64,000 bases of DNA from Bacteroidota bacterium (GTDB taxonomy: Bacteria > Bacteroidota > Bacteroidia > Sphingobacteriales > Sphingobacteriaceae), in NCBI GenBank assembly GCA_023427985.1, contig JAEYZM010000018.1, forward strand, positions 186,001-250,000, in the 5' to 3' direction. Position 1 is the first letter of the stretch. Each line of letters starts with the position of its first letter. Shown one piece after another: positions 42,554 through 51,516 of this stretch. The position numbers were made by a program, and so were the translations under genes. The notes under the pieces were generated by a model that saw only the letters and a program-made list of their open reading frames with translations, did no database searches and was not told the origin of the DNA.

Positions 42554-44103
42554 AAAGGCATCTCCTCATCATCATTCATCTTACTCGGTCTAATAATAAT
42601 GTTAGGTCCATTATCACTCGCACCAAATGAACTCGATGGATTCAAGCTGTTGAAAGCAGGAGCACTCGCAAAATCCATATTATCTAAATCGGCAAACTTG
42701 ATGTACTCGCCGATGTATTTCAATCGAACAGATCCCACCGCACCGTTACGATGTTTCGCGATGATGATCTCCGCAACACCCTTGGTATTATTACCTTCTT
42801 CGTCCACTTCGAATCCATAATACTCAGGTCTGTAAATGAACAATACCATGTCGGCATCCTGCTCAATGGAACCCGATTCACGCAAGTCGGAAAGCATCGG
42901 TTTTTTATTTCCACCACGCGTTTCCACGGCACGCGATAACTGCGATAGAGCAAGCACAGGCACGTCTAATTCTTTTGCAATACTTTTCAATGCACGCGAG
43001 ATTGCAGAAATTTCTTGTTCACGATTTCCACTTCGCTGATCGCCCGATCCCACCATCAACTGAAGGTAATCGATAATAATCATGTCGATGTCGTGCTGCG
43101 CTTTAAGCCTTCTGCATTTTGCACGCAATTCAAATATGTTGAGCGATGGTGTATCGTCAATAAATATTCCCGAATCTGAAAGTCGACCCACTCGCGTAAT
43201 CAACTGTTGCCATTCGGCTTCCGTCAAATCGCCTTTCTTTAATTTCTCTGCTGGAATCTCTGTCTCTGCAGCAATCAAACGATTGGTCAATTGTACTGCC
43301 GCCATCTCGAGTGAGAAAATGGCAATTTTCTTTTTGCCAATCAAACTTGCATTACGCGCCAAACTCAATACGAATGCGGTTTTACCCATGGCTGGACGAG
43401 CAGCAATGATTACCAAATCCGAATTTTGCCAACCCGATGTCATACGGTCGAGTTCGGTAAATCCAGAAGGCACACCCGTTAATCCATCGACCTTATCTTT
43501 TAACTCTTCTAATTGTGCAATGGATTTTTGTATCAAAGATGCCATGTCGTAACTCTCTCTTCTCAAATTCCCTTCCGCTATGGCGAATAAATTTTTCTCC
43601 GCTTTGTCTAATAATTGCAATACATCAGTAGTATCTTCGTATGCATTTGTGATGATGTCAGACGATATGGCGATGAGTTCACGCTGAATGTATTTCTCAG
43701 AAATAATACGTGCGTGAAATTCTATGTTGGCCGATGATGCAACACGATTCGTAAGTTCGGTGATATAAAATGCACCACCTACAATTTCCAACTCACCGGT
43801 TTTACGAAGCTGATTCGTTACCGTAAGTAAGTCGACCGGCATGGAATTTTGAAACAAATACTGTATGGCTGCGAAAATTTTCTTGTGTGCATCCACATAA
43901 AATGTTTCTGCTTTTAGAATATCGATCACCGAGCTCAAAGCATCTTTCTCCAACATCAAAGCACCCAAAACCGCCTCTTCCAAATCGACCGCTTGAGGAG
44001 GTAATTTTCCCATCTGCGAGCCAATAGTATTGGTGTTTCGAGCACGATTTGTTCTGGTTCTATTTTGCTGATTTATGTTTGAGTTTTGTTCCGATTCCAT
44101 CAT
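42550..44103 (-). CDS. dnaB: Replicative DNA helicase DnaB
   Basis: Hexameric fork helicase (517 aa). The N-terminal primase-interacting domain starts at PPQAVDLEEAVLGALM. The RecA core has Walker A ARPAMGKTAF, Walker B MIIIDYLQLM and LSQLSRAVETRGGNKKPMLS. I start at the ATG at 44101-44103 (MMESEQN), because a -7 box sits 3 nt upstream and the extra 20 residues from 44163 are not family-like. The C-terminal tail after the core is Asn/Ser-rich and acidic. It is convergent with chrA. Confidence 0.92.
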   Translation of the reverse strand: MMESEQNSNINQQNRTRTNRARNTNTIGSQMGKLPPQAVDLEEAVLGALMLEKDALSSVIDILKAETFYVDAHKKIFAAIQYLFQNSMPVDLLTVTNQLRKTGELEIVGGAFYITELTNRVASSANIEFHARIISEKYIQRELIAISSDIITNAYEDTTDVLQLLDKAEKNLFAIAEGNLRRESYDMASLIQKSIAQLEELKDKVDGLTGVPSGFTELDRMTSGWQNSDLVIIAARPAMGKTAFVLSLARNASLIGKKKIAIFSLEMAAVQLTNRLIAAETEIPAEKLKKGDLTEAEWQQLITRVGRLSDSGIFIDDTPSLNIFELRAKCRRLKAQHDIDMIIIDYLQLMVGSGDQRSGNREQEISAISRALKSIAKELDVPVLALSQLSRAVETRGGNKKPMLSDLRESGSIEQDADMVLFIYRPEYYGFEVDEEGNNTKGVAEIIIAKHRNGAVGSVRLKYIGEYIKFADLDNMDFASAPAFNSLNPSSSFGASDNGPNIIIRPSKMNDDEEMPF

Positions 44104-44106
44104 AAA

Positions 44107-44114
44107 CAAATGTA
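44107..44114 (-). promoter_or_regulatory. -7 box directly before dnaB
   Basis: The minus-strand sequence TACATTTG, identical to the box at 2703-2710, ends 3 nt before the ATG at 44103. If used, the dnaB mRNA has no leader. There is no clear -33 TTTG. Confidence 0.4.
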
Positions 44115-44336
44115 GAATTCTATTCTCGATTTTTGGAGCGCTGTTGGTAAAATCTATCGACATTTTGTGAAGTATTCACATTCAATTTGTTAATACTAGT
44201 TGATAACTCAGCCTTAAATGTTAGTAACACATCGACATTTGTTTATAAGGTTGAAAAATATGTGAATTCCTGTTTATAATGTGTTGATAATTCGATAATT
44301 TGAAAAAATTATGCTTGATTTGCATTTTAATAATTT

Positions 44337-45077
44337 ATGGAACGTAAGAGCAATCAGCAAGTATTTGGAATTCGCGCAGTTATTGAAGCGATAGAGAGTG
44401 GTAAGGAGATAGAGTCTTTGTATATACAAAAAGGTATATCGGGCGACTTGTTTAAAGAGTTGCGGAAGCTGATTGATGAGCGCAATGTGAAATTTCAATA
44501 CGTTCCTGTTGAGAAATTAAACCGACTTTGTAGAGGAAATCATCAAGGAGTTTTTGCTTTTATTTCTCCAATATCCTTTCACAGTGTTGAAGATTTAATT
44601 CCGTTCATATTTGAACAAGGGGAGACGCCTTTGTTATTGATTTTAGATCGCATTACCGATGTCAGAAATTTTGGTGCCATTGCTAGAACGGCTGAGTGTG
44701 CAGGCGTTCACGGCATAGTGTTGCCCATGAAAGAGAGTGCTGCTATCAATGCAGACGCCATCAAAACATCGGCAGGTGCATTGTTTAAAATTCCTGTTTG
44801 TAGAGTGAATAATTTGAAGAAAGCAGTGGAGTATATGCAAGAATCGGGATTGCAAGTAATAGCATGTTCAGAGAAAAACGATCAAAGTGTGTACAGTGCC
44901 GATTTTACAGTACCTACAGCGGTTGTGCTAGGTTCAGAAGAAGATGGTATTTCAAACGATATCATGCGCATTGTAGATCGATATGCAAAAATTCCAATGA
45001 AAGGTGAGATTGAATCCCTAAATGTTTCGGTTGCTGCAGGAGTGATATTATACGAGGCTTTGCGCCAAAGAAGCTAA
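44337..45077 (+). CDS. rlmB: 23S rRNA (guanosine-2'-O-)-methyltransferase, SpoU/TrmH family
   Basis: A 246-aa SPOUT methyltransferase. The N-terminal substrate-binding domain begins NQQVFGIRAVIEAIESGKEI. The catalytic domain has motif 1 LDRITDVRNFGAIARTAECA, motif 2 VLGSEEDGIS and motif 3 IPMKGEIESLNVSVAAGVIL, which form the knotted SAM site. It matches RlmB, which modifies G2251 in E. coli. It is divergent from dnaB across a 173-bp A+T-rich region with no clear promoter match, and is followed by the word repeats at 45078-45156. Confidence 0.9.
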   Translation: MERKSNQQVFGIRAVIEAIESGKEIESLYIQKGISGDLFKELRKLIDERNVKFQYVPVEKLNRLCRGNHQGVFAFISPISFHSVEDLIPFIFEQGETPLLLILDRITDVRNFGAIARTAECAGVHGIVLPMKESAAINADAIKTSAGALFKIPVCRVNNLKKAVEYMQESGLQVIACSEKNDQSVYSADFTVPTAVVLGSEEDGISNDIMRIVDRYAKIPMKGEIESLNVSVAAGVILYEALRQRS

Positions 45078-45156
45078 TTCGTGTGCTCGAATGCTCGTTT
45101 GCTCGAATGCTCGAACCCATGAGCACATGAACCTACGAACCTTCGAACCTACGAAC
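45078..45156. repeat. Word-repeat mosaic between rlmB and the nos operon
   Basis: GCTCGAATGCTCG-type words are followed by ACCCATGAGCACATGAACC and GAACCTACGAACCTTCGAAC. CTCGAA and TTCGAA(C) words are opposed, so the RNA can fold back. It shares words with 38395-38456 and 52646-52715. It is probably the rlmB terminator region. Confidence 0.5.
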
Positions 45157-45200
45157 ATGATTTCAATCATAAACAACTAAACAATTAGTCCTCATATTTG
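45157..45200 (+). promoter_or_regulatory. Crp/Fnr-type operator and -7 box of the nos operon
   Basis: ATGATTTCAATCAT at 45157-45170 has dyad ends ATGA-N6-TCAT, close to FNR/Crp-type sites. The -7-like box CATATTTG lies at 45193-45200, so the dyad centre is 36.5 bp from the last base of the box (about -42 from the start of transcription), a class II activator position. The 19 bases TGATTTCAATCATAAACAA recur inverted upstream of the FAS1 gene with the same spacing. Confidence 0.65.
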
Positions 45201-45221
45201 ATTCAACAAACCAAATCAAAT

Positions 45222-45713
45222 ATGAAAAGATACCTCTTTTTAAGTGCTGCGGCCTTTACGTTTCTAGTGAGTGCTTGCGGCGGTGGTTCTACCAACGAGA
45301 GTGCTGGTACAACAACCGAGTCGACCGACAATTCAAACAACCAAACTGCAACTGAAAATCCATCGTATGATCCCAACAGAGGTGAAGGTAAATTCACGAA
45401 TGTGGATTTAGGAACTGGATTAGATGCAACATTGGCTACAGCTGGTGAAGCAGTGTATGGAACCAAATGTTCATCGTGTCACAAAACATCATCGGAGAAA
45501 TTAGTTGGACCAGGATGGGAAGGAGTGACAAAACGCAGAAAACCTGAATGGATCATGAATTTTATTACCAACCCAGATCCGATGATCGATAAAGATCCAG
45601 AATTGCAAGCACAATTGGAATTGTGTTTGGTGCGTATGCCAAATCAAAATGTAAGCGATCAAGAGGCTCGTGAGCTCTTAGAATTCATGCGCAAAAACGA
45701 TGGTGTGAAATAA
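45222..45713 (+). CDS. Mono-haem cytochrome c lipoprotein of the nos operon
   Basis: A 163-aa lipoprotein. Signal peptide with lipobox VSAC, a Ser/Thr/Asn-rich linker (about 20-60), then a class I cytochrome c domain with CSSCH (haem attachment), KLVGPGWEGVTKR and the distal Met in the C-terminal segment (VRMPNQNVSD). It is probably the electron donor to NosZ, as in other clade II clusters. It starts at the ATG at 45222; the preceding TTG at 45198 lies in the promoter. It is followed 49 bp later by nosZ. Confidence 0.9.
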   Translation: MKRYLFLSAAAFTFLVSACGGGSTNESAGTTTESTDNSNNQTATENPSYDPNRGEGKFTNVDLGTGLDATLATAGEAVYGTKCSSCHKTSSEKLVGPGWEGVTKRRKPEWIMNFITNPDPMIDKDPELQAQLELCLVRMPNQNVSDQEARELLEFMRKNDGVK

Positions 45714-45762
45714 CACATCGGCATACCTAAAAAAAGAAATTTCAAATTTCAATTTATAAACA

Positions 45763-47742
45763 ATGAAAACTAAAAATATAGTCTATGCTTTATCGCTCGC
45801 GGCGATAGCATTAAGTGTTTATTCGTGCAAACCCAAGGATGCTGGCAATGCAGTATCGGGCGATGCTGCTGAGAAAGCCTATGTGGCACCTGGGAAGTAC
45901 GATGAATATTACAATTTTGTTAGTGGTGGATTTAGTGGTCAGATGAGTGTGTACGGTTTACCAAGTGGTCGATTGTTGCGTGTAATTCCTGTGTTCTCAG
46001 TAGATCCAGAAAAAGGTTATGGATACAGTGAAGAAACTAAGCCGATGTTGAATACCTCACATGGTTTTGTGCCATGGGACGATTTGCATCACCCTGAAAT
46101 GTCGCAAACCAATGGTGAGATTGATGGGCGTTGGGTCTTTGGAAATGCAAACAATACACCTAGGGTGGCACGCATCGACCTAAAAACATTTAGAACTGCG
46201 GAGATTATAGAAATTCCAAATTCTGCTGGAAATCACAGTTCGCCATTTATTACAGAGAATACCGAATATGTTGTGGCTGGTACACGATTCTCTGTGCCGG
46301 GCGATAATGATAATGGGGATGTGCCGATCAATACGTATAAGAAAAATTTCAAAGGACATTTGAGTTTTATTTCGGTTGACAAAGAGAGTGGAAGAATGAA
46401 TGTTGCTTTTCAAATTAAGACACCGGGTGTGAACTTCGATTTAAGTCATGCTGGTAAAGGGAAATCGCACGGATGGTTTTTCTTCTCATGTTATAATACG
46501 GAGCAAGCAAATACTTTGTTAGAAGTGAATGCATCGCAACGCGATAAAGATTTTATCATGGCCGTGAATTGGAAGAAAGCAGAAGAATACATCAAAGCTG
46601 GGAAAGGTAAAAAGCAAAATGTACGTTATGCTCGTAATTACTACGATGAGAAAACTCATATGACCAAATCGGAAATTTTGAAAGAAGTATTGGTCTTGGA
46701 TTCTAAAGAATTAGCGGAATTATGTTACATGATTCCATGTCCTAAATCGCCACACGGTTGCGACGTTGATCCAAGTGGTGAGTACATTGTAGGTTCTGGA
46801 AAATTGGCTGCAGTAATTCCTGTGTTTAGTTTTGATAAATTACAAAAAGCAATTGCGAATAAAGAGTTTGATGGAGAGTACGAAGGTATACCCGTTGTTA
46901 AATACGAAAGTGCTTTGTATGGTGAAGTTAAAAAACCTGGCCTAGGTCCATTGCATACAGAATTTGATGGTAAAGGGAATGCATATACATCATTCTTCGT
47001 ATCATCGGAAGTAGTGAAATGGAATATCAAAGATTTGAAAGTATTGGATAGAGTACCTACGTATTATTCGGTTGGACACTTATGTATTCCTGGTGGCGAT
47101 AGTAAAAAACCATCGGCAAAATATTTAATTGCATACAATAAAATCACGAAAGATAGATACTTGCCTACTGGACCTGAATTGTCACAAAGTGCACAGCTGT
47201 ACGATATTTCGGGCGATAAGATGCAATTGATTTTAGATTTCCCAACTATTGGAGAACCGCATTATGCACAAGCAGCACCAGCGGAATTAATTACTAAAAA
47301 TCAAATTAAAATTTATAAGATCGAAGACAATCATCACCCTTACGTAGCTAAAGGTGAAAAAGAATCGCGCGTAGTTCGTGAGGGTAATCAAGTGCATGTT
47401 TACATGACTTCTATACGTTCGCATTTCTCGCCAGATAATATTGAAGGCGTACGTTTAGGCGATGAAGTGTATTTCCATGTAACTAATTTGGAACAAGATT
47501 GGGATGTGCCACATGGCTTTGCTGTGAAAGGTGCGTCGAATGCGGAATTACTCATCATGCCAGGTGAAACTGCAACATTAAAATGGGTACCAGATAGAGT
47601 GGGTATGTTCCCAATTTATTGTACCGATTTCTGTTCGGCATTGCATCAAGAAATGCAAGGATACGTTCGCGTATCGCCTAAAGGCAGCAATGTTCCATTG
47701 ACTTATAGTTTAGGAAAAACCGCCGAAGAACCGGCAAAATAA
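45763..47742 (+). CDS. nosZ: Nitrous-oxide reductase, clade II (Sec-type lipoprotein)
   Basis: Periplasmic multicopper enzyme that reduces N2O to N2. The 659-aa protein has a Sec lipoprotein signal (SVYSC, Cys about 22) instead of the Tat signal of clade I. The N-terminal seven-bladed propeller holds the CuZ site; histidine blocks DDLHHPEM, GNHSSPF, SPHGCDVDPSG, PLHTEFDG, VGHLCIPGG and EPHYAQAAP are all present. The C-terminal cupredoxin domain has the CuA motif YCTDFCSALHQEMQGY. All expected ligands are intact, so an active enzyme is likely. A strong terminator follows the gene. Confidence 0.97.
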   Translation: MKTKNIVYALSLAAIALSVYSCKPKDAGNAVSGDAAEKAYVAPGKYDEYYNFVSGGFSGQMSVYGLPSGRLLRVIPVFSVDPEKGYGYSEETKPMLNTSHGFVPWDDLHHPEMSQTNGEIDGRWVFGNANNTPRVARIDLKTFRTAEIIEIPNSAGNHSSPFITENTEYVVAGTRFSVPGDNDNGDVPINTYKKNFKGHLSFISVDKESGRMNVAFQIKTPGVNFDLSHAGKGKSHGWFFFSCYNTEQANTLLEVNASQRDKDFIMAVNWKKAEEYIKAGKGKKQNVRYARNYYDEKTHMTKSEILKEVLVLDSKELAELCYMIPCPKSPHGCDVDPSGEYIVGSGKLAAVIPVFSFDKLQKAIANKEFDGEYEGIPVVKYESALYGEVKKPGLGPLHTEFDGKGNAYTSFFVSSEVVKWNIKDLKVLDRVPTYYSVGHLCIPGGDSKKPSAKYLIAYNKITKDRYLPTGPELSQSAQLYDISGDKMQLILDFPTIGEPHYAQAAPAELITKNQIKIYKIEDNHHPYVAKGEKESRVVREGNQVHVYMTSIRSHFSPDNIEGVRLGDEVYFHVTNLEQDWDVPHGFAVKGASNAELLIMPGETATLKWVPDRVGMFPIYCTDFCSALHQEMQGYVRVSPKGSNVPLTYSLGKTAEEPAK

Positions 47743-47756
47743 CAATAATGCTAAGC

Positions 47757-47792
47757 AAGGGAGTATCGTGTGTACTCCCTTTTTTCTTTTTT
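47757..47792 (+). terminator. Intrinsic terminator inside the nos operon
   Basis: AAGGGAGTA (47757-47765), a 7-nt loop, TACTCCCTT (47773-47781), then a T-rich tract TTTTCTTTTTTT. The 9-bp stem with three G-C pairs and the U-run make this the strongest terminator in the window. It lies 15 bp after nosZ and immediately before the next nos gene, so it probably lowers expression of the accessory genes. Confidence 0.85.
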
Positions 47793-47796
47793 TGAT

Positions 47797-48792
47797 ATGA
47801 AAAAAATAAGTAAAATTTTATTGCTCATTTCAGGAATAGCCTTGTTCATATCCATTTTCGTCCCTATATGGCGCATCGATTTAGATGCACCTCAATATCC
47901 AGAAGGTCTAGAACTATTAATTTATTCGAATAAATTAGGCGGACAGGTCGATATCATTAATGGATTAAACCACTACATCGGAATGAGAACCTTGCATGCC
48001 GATGATTTTATGGAATTTACTGTATTGCCTTATATCATTGGATTTTTCGGATTCATGAACTTGTTAGCAATCTGGTTAAATAATAAAAAATTCTTAAACG
48101 CATTGTTCATTGCCTTTGTATTATTTGGAGTTGTAGCGATGATTGATTTTTGGAGATGGGAATACGATTACGGACATAACCTAGATCCCAATGCTGCCAT
48201 AGTAGTACCTGGAATGGCTTATCAGCCTCCACTTATCGGCTTTAAACAATTGTTAAATTTTGGTGCCTATTCCATTCCAGCACTTGGAGGCTGGTTGTTT
48301 ATTGCATCGGGAATAATTTTATTGGTAGTGGTTTATTTAGAAAAATCATTTTGGTTTATGCGCAAGTCGACACTTGTAAAAAGTATAATTATCCTCTTCG
48401 GAAGCTCAGTATTTACAGCATGTTCCGTTGATGGCCCTCAAGCAATAAAATACAATTACGATCAATGTGAATCATGTAAAATGACTATTTCTGATGAACG
48501 ATTTGCTTGCGAGTTGTTGACTCAAAAGGGTAGAGCTTATAAATTTGACGACCTATCTTGTCTCCTTGATTATAAAAAAAATATGGAAGTTGATGTAAAG
48601 AATATTTATGTTAACGACTACATCTATAAAAAGGAATTGCATGACGTAAGTCATATGCAATTTATAAAACACGAAGTATTTTCGAGTCCAATGCAAGGGA
48701 ATATTGCGGCATTCATGAATATGGATTCAGTAAACGCATATGCAAATAAACTGAAGGTAGTCCGACTCACTTGGAGTCAAATATTGGAATAA
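47797..48792 (+). CDS. nosL: Fusion of a four-helix membrane protein with NosL
   Basis: A 331-aa protein. Residues 1-187 hold about four hydrophobic helices with a periplasmic loop (GGQVDIINGLNHYIGMRTLH), like the small membrane protein often placed before nosL. Residues 188-331 are a complete NosL copper chaperone, including CESCKMTISDERFACELL and YKFDDLSCL. The junction still looks like a free lipoprotein signal: MRKSTLVKSIIILFG, then SSVFTAC, with Met at 188 (ATG at 48358) and the lipobox Cys at 209. NosL could be made as a fusion or from the internal start. It starts at MKKISKILLL (47797). Confidence 0.85.
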   Translation: MKKISKILLLISGIALFISIFVPIWRIDLDAPQYPEGLELLIYSNKLGGQVDIINGLNHYIGMRTLHADDFMEFTVLPYIIGFFGFMNLLAIWLNNKKFLNALFIAFVLFGVVAMIDFWRWEYDYGHNLDPNAAIVVPGMAYQPPLIGFKQLLNFGAYSIPALGGWLFIASGIILLVVVYLEKSFWFMRKSTLVKSIIILFGSSVFTACSVDGPQAIKYNYDQCESCKMTISDERFACELLTQKGRAYKFDDLSCLLDYKKNMEVDVKNIYVNDYIYKKELHDVSHMQFIKHEVFSSPMQGNIAAFMNMDSVNAYANKLKVVRLTWSQILE

Positions 48793-48793
48793 G

Positions 48794-50029
48794 ATGTTTC
48801 GAGCACTGTTCATATTTTTTATTTTTTTTAATGCCGATGTATCAGTTTCTGCAAAAACTATTTTTGTAGGTAAGGAACATGCAGTAAAAAGTATTCGTAA
48901 TGCAATTGATCTAGCTAAGCAAGGTGATACTGTTAGGATAGGTCATGGAATTTACAGAGAAGGAAATATTGTGGTCGATAAATCTATTGTTCTTTTAGGT
49001 GATAACTTTCCGGTATTGGATGGCGAATACAAATACGAAATACTATCTATTAAATCGGATAATGTTGTTGTGAAAGGATTGAAATTGATTCAATCGGGTA
49101 GAGCTAGTTTGAATGATCCAGGTGCGTTGAAAATTTACGATTCAAAAAATGTATGTGTTGAGGGAAATGTTTTGGAAAATAATTTCTTTGGAATATATGC
49201 ACAATACACGAGAACTTGCATCATCAAAAACAATAAAATAAAATCGAGTGGCACCGATGAGCAAAGTATTGGTAATGGAATTCATTGTTGGAAGAGCGAT
49301 AGTTTAATCATTGAAGGGAATAAGATAGAAGGTCATAGAGATGGAATTTATTTTGAATTTGTGACCCATTCGGTGATATGGAGGAATATTGCTAACAATA
49401 ATATTCGGTACGGATTGCATTTTATGTTTTCGAATGACGATTCATATATTTCCAATGTGTTTAAATACAATGGGGCAGGAGTAGCGGTGATGTTTACCAA
49501 ACGCGTTACTATGATCAATAATGTATTTAAAGACAATTGGGGCGATGCTTCGTATGGATTGTTATTGAAAGAGATTTCCGATTCATACATCTACAAAAAT
49601 CAATTTGAATCCAACACATCGGCCATCTACATGGAAGGAACCAACCGCATAACTATTGAGCGCAATGATTTTTTTGGTAATGGTTGGGGGATGAAAATTC
49701 AAGCGAGTTGTATGGACAATGTGATTCGAAAAAATAATTTCATTAACAATACTTTTGATGTGAGCACGAATGGCTCTTTAGTATTGAATTCTTTTGAGCT
49801 AAATTATTGGGATAAATACGAGGGCTACGATTTGAATAAAGATAAGATTGGTGATGTTTCATATAGACCATTGAGTCTCTTCTCAGTAATGGTTGAACAC
49901 AATCCAACGTTGATGATTTTATTTAAAAGTTTTATAGTTAGCCTCCTTGATAAATCGGAAAAATTATTACCCAGCCTTACACCGGATAATTTTATAGACG
50001 AGCAACCTGTGATGAACAAATACATATGA
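48794..50029 (+). CDS. nosD: NosD, periplasmic copper-cluster maturation protein
   Basis: A 411-aa right-handed parallel beta-helix (CASH-domain) protein required with NosF and NosY for CuZ assembly. It has a signal peptide (about 1-19), the opening TIFVGKEHAVKSIRNAID, and tandem beta-helix turns such as NNFFGIYAQYTRTCIIKNNK and HSVIWRNIANNNIRYGLHFM. The C-terminal hydrophobic stretch (about 374-390) may dock to the membrane. It starts 1 bp after the NosL stop and overlaps nosF by 4 bp. Confidence 0.93.
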   Translation: MFRALFIFFIFFNADVSVSAKTIFVGKEHAVKSIRNAIDLAKQGDTVRIGHGIYREGNIVVDKSIVLLGDNFPVLDGEYKYEILSIKSDNVVVKGLKLIQSGRASLNDPGALKIYDSKNVCVEGNVLENNFFGIYAQYTRTCIIKNNKIKSSGTDEQSIGNGIHCWKSDSLIIEGNKIEGHRDGIYFEFVTHSVIWRNIANNNIRYGLHFMFSNDDSYISNVFKYNGAGVAVMFTKRVTMINNVFKDNWGDASYGLLLKEISDSYIYKNQFESNTSAIYMEGTNRITIERNDFFGNGWGMKIQASCMDNVIRKNNFINNTFDVSTNGSLVLNSFELNYWDKYEGYDLNKDKIGDVSYRPLSLFSVMVEHNPTLMILFKSFIVSLLDKSEKLLPSLTPDNFIDEQPVMNKYI

Positions 50030-50748
50030 TTCAAATAGAAAATTTATATAAAAGATACGGCAAGCAAGAAGTGTTGAAGGGTATTGATTTAAATTTTGGA
50101 AAGAACGAATGCATTGCATTGATTGGCCCAAACGGATGTGGAAAAACCACCTTAATCAAATCGATTTTAGGAATGGTGTTACCCGATGAAGGGAATATTT
50201 CGGTCTTAGGACAAAATGTTAAAAATAATGTCGACTATCGTGCAAACATTGGTTATATGCCGCAAATAGGTAGGTATCCAGATCATATGAGCATTGGTCA
50301 AATCTTCGATATGATTATAGATATTCGGAAATCCGATCAAGCCTTAGATTATGAATTATACGATGCCTTTCAACTAAAATCGATGTTGCATAAAAGCATG
50401 CATAGCTTATCGGGTGGAACTACGCAAAAAGTGAGCGCGGCATTGGCATATTTATTTAACCCTTCGATTTATATTTTAGATGAGCCAACTGCAGGCTTAG
50501 ATCCATTGGCATCAGAAATATTGAAAAATAAAATGATGCAAACCAAGTCGGATGGAAAGTTAAGTTTAATTACTTCTCATTTATTGTCGGACCTCGACGA
50601 TTTAGTTACTTCTATTGTTTTCATGAATGAAGGCAAGGTGTTTTTCCATAAAAGTACGGAGGAACTTCGAGCGTACACATCGGAACAAAAAATATCGAAA
50701 GCGATTGCTAAATTATTAAAGTCAGAATTCCATGAACAGAATAATTAA
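50026..50748 (+). CDS. nosF: NosF, ABC ATPase for NosZ maturation
   Basis: A 240-aa ATPase with Walker A GPNGCGKTT, signature LSGGTTQKVSAALAY, Walker B ILDEPTAGLDP and the H-loop ITSHLLSDL. It is the cytosolic engine of the NosDFY complex. It overlaps nosD by 4 bp and nosY by 17 bp, so the three are translationally coupled. Confidence 0.95.
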   Translation: MIQIENLYKRYGKQEVLKGIDLNFGKNECIALIGPNGCGKTTLIKSILGMVLPDEGNISVLGQNVKNNVDYRANIGYMPQIGRYPDHMSIGQIFDMIIDIRKSDQALDYELYDAFQLKSMLHKSMHSLSGGTTQKVSAALAYLFNPSIYILDEPTAGLDPLASEILKNKMMQTKSDGKLSLITSHLLSDLDDLVTSIVFMNEGKVFFHKSTEELRAYTSEQKISKAIAKLLKSEFHEQNN

Positions 50749-51499
50749 ATACATTGTATTGGATATTTTAAAAAGCAGAATTGTATGGCTTTTTACACTA
50801 CTCATGGCAATCTTAAGTTGGTCTGTTTTTTTATTAGAAGATAGTTCCGATAAGGGCATATTAACAATGTTGAATTTGTTGTTATTAAATGTTCCACTTT
50901 TCTCCATAATATTCAGTACAATATATCTATACAACAGCTTTGAGTTTATTGAATTATTAATTGCTCAACCAATAAAAAGAGTCAAGGTTTGGAATTCATT
51001 ATTTCTTGGATTGAATTTTTCGCTTATAATTTCATTAGTACTGTCCGTAGGAATTCCATTGATTATATTTAGTCCCAACGCATCGGGCCTGAATATTTTA
51101 TGTATTAGTATTATCATATCAACCATATTCTCTGCCATGGCTTTTCTATGTTCGATTTTAAGTCGAGACAAAACCAAGGGCATTGGGTTAGCAATTCTAT
51201 TATGGTTGTTTATTAGTTTTCTATTTGATGGAATTATTATGTTCATAATGTTTCAGTTTGGGGATTATCCCATAGAGAAATTTATCATTGCATTAACCGC
51301 ATTGAATCCGATAGATCTAAGTAGGATTTCAGTTTTATTAAAGTTGGATCTTACAGCCATGCTTGGATATACAGGTGCATTATATAGAGAAACTTTTCAG
51401 AACACTGGCGGGATATTAATGAGTATGTTTTGTTTGTTGATGTGGATAACAACACCATTTATGATTTCGGTAATAAAGTTTAAGAAGAAGGATCATTAA
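50732..51499 (+). CDS. nosY: NosY, ABC permease for NosZ maturation
   Basis: A 255-aa permease with six hydrophobic helices (the first at about 14-33). It has the NosY-typical stretch FEFIELLIAQPIKRVKVWNS after TM2 and TALNPIDLSRISVLLKLD before the last helix. It is the membrane partner of NosF, passing force or a sulfur species to NosD. It overlaps nosF by 17 bp. The haemoglobin gene starts 17 bp after its stop. Confidence 0.93.
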   Translation: MNRIIKYIVLDILKSRIVWLFTLLMAILSWSVFLLEDSSDKGILTMLNLLLLNVPLFSIIFSTIYLYNSFEFIELLIAQPIKRVKVWNSLFLGLNFSLIISLVLSVGIPLIIFSPNASGLNILCISIIISTIFSAMAFLCSILSRDKTKGIGLAILLWLFISFLFDGIIMFIMFQFGDYPIEKFIIALTALNPIDLSRISVLLKLDLTAMLGYTGALYRETFQNTGGILMSMFCLLMWITTPFMISVIKFKKKDH

Positions 51500-51516
51500 A
51501 TTGTTGTAGGGAATTT

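Noticed and set aside
44164..44336. Possible oriC: TGTTGATAA- and GTTGATAACT-like words between dnaB and rlmB
   Set aside because: They do not match the DnaA box TTATCCACA, there is no cluster of boxes, and dnaA, dnaN or other origin-linked genes are absent.
47770..47796. Upstream GTG start for the NosL fusion
   Set aside because: It lies inside the terminator hairpin; the ATG at 47797 gives a normal membrane N-terminus.
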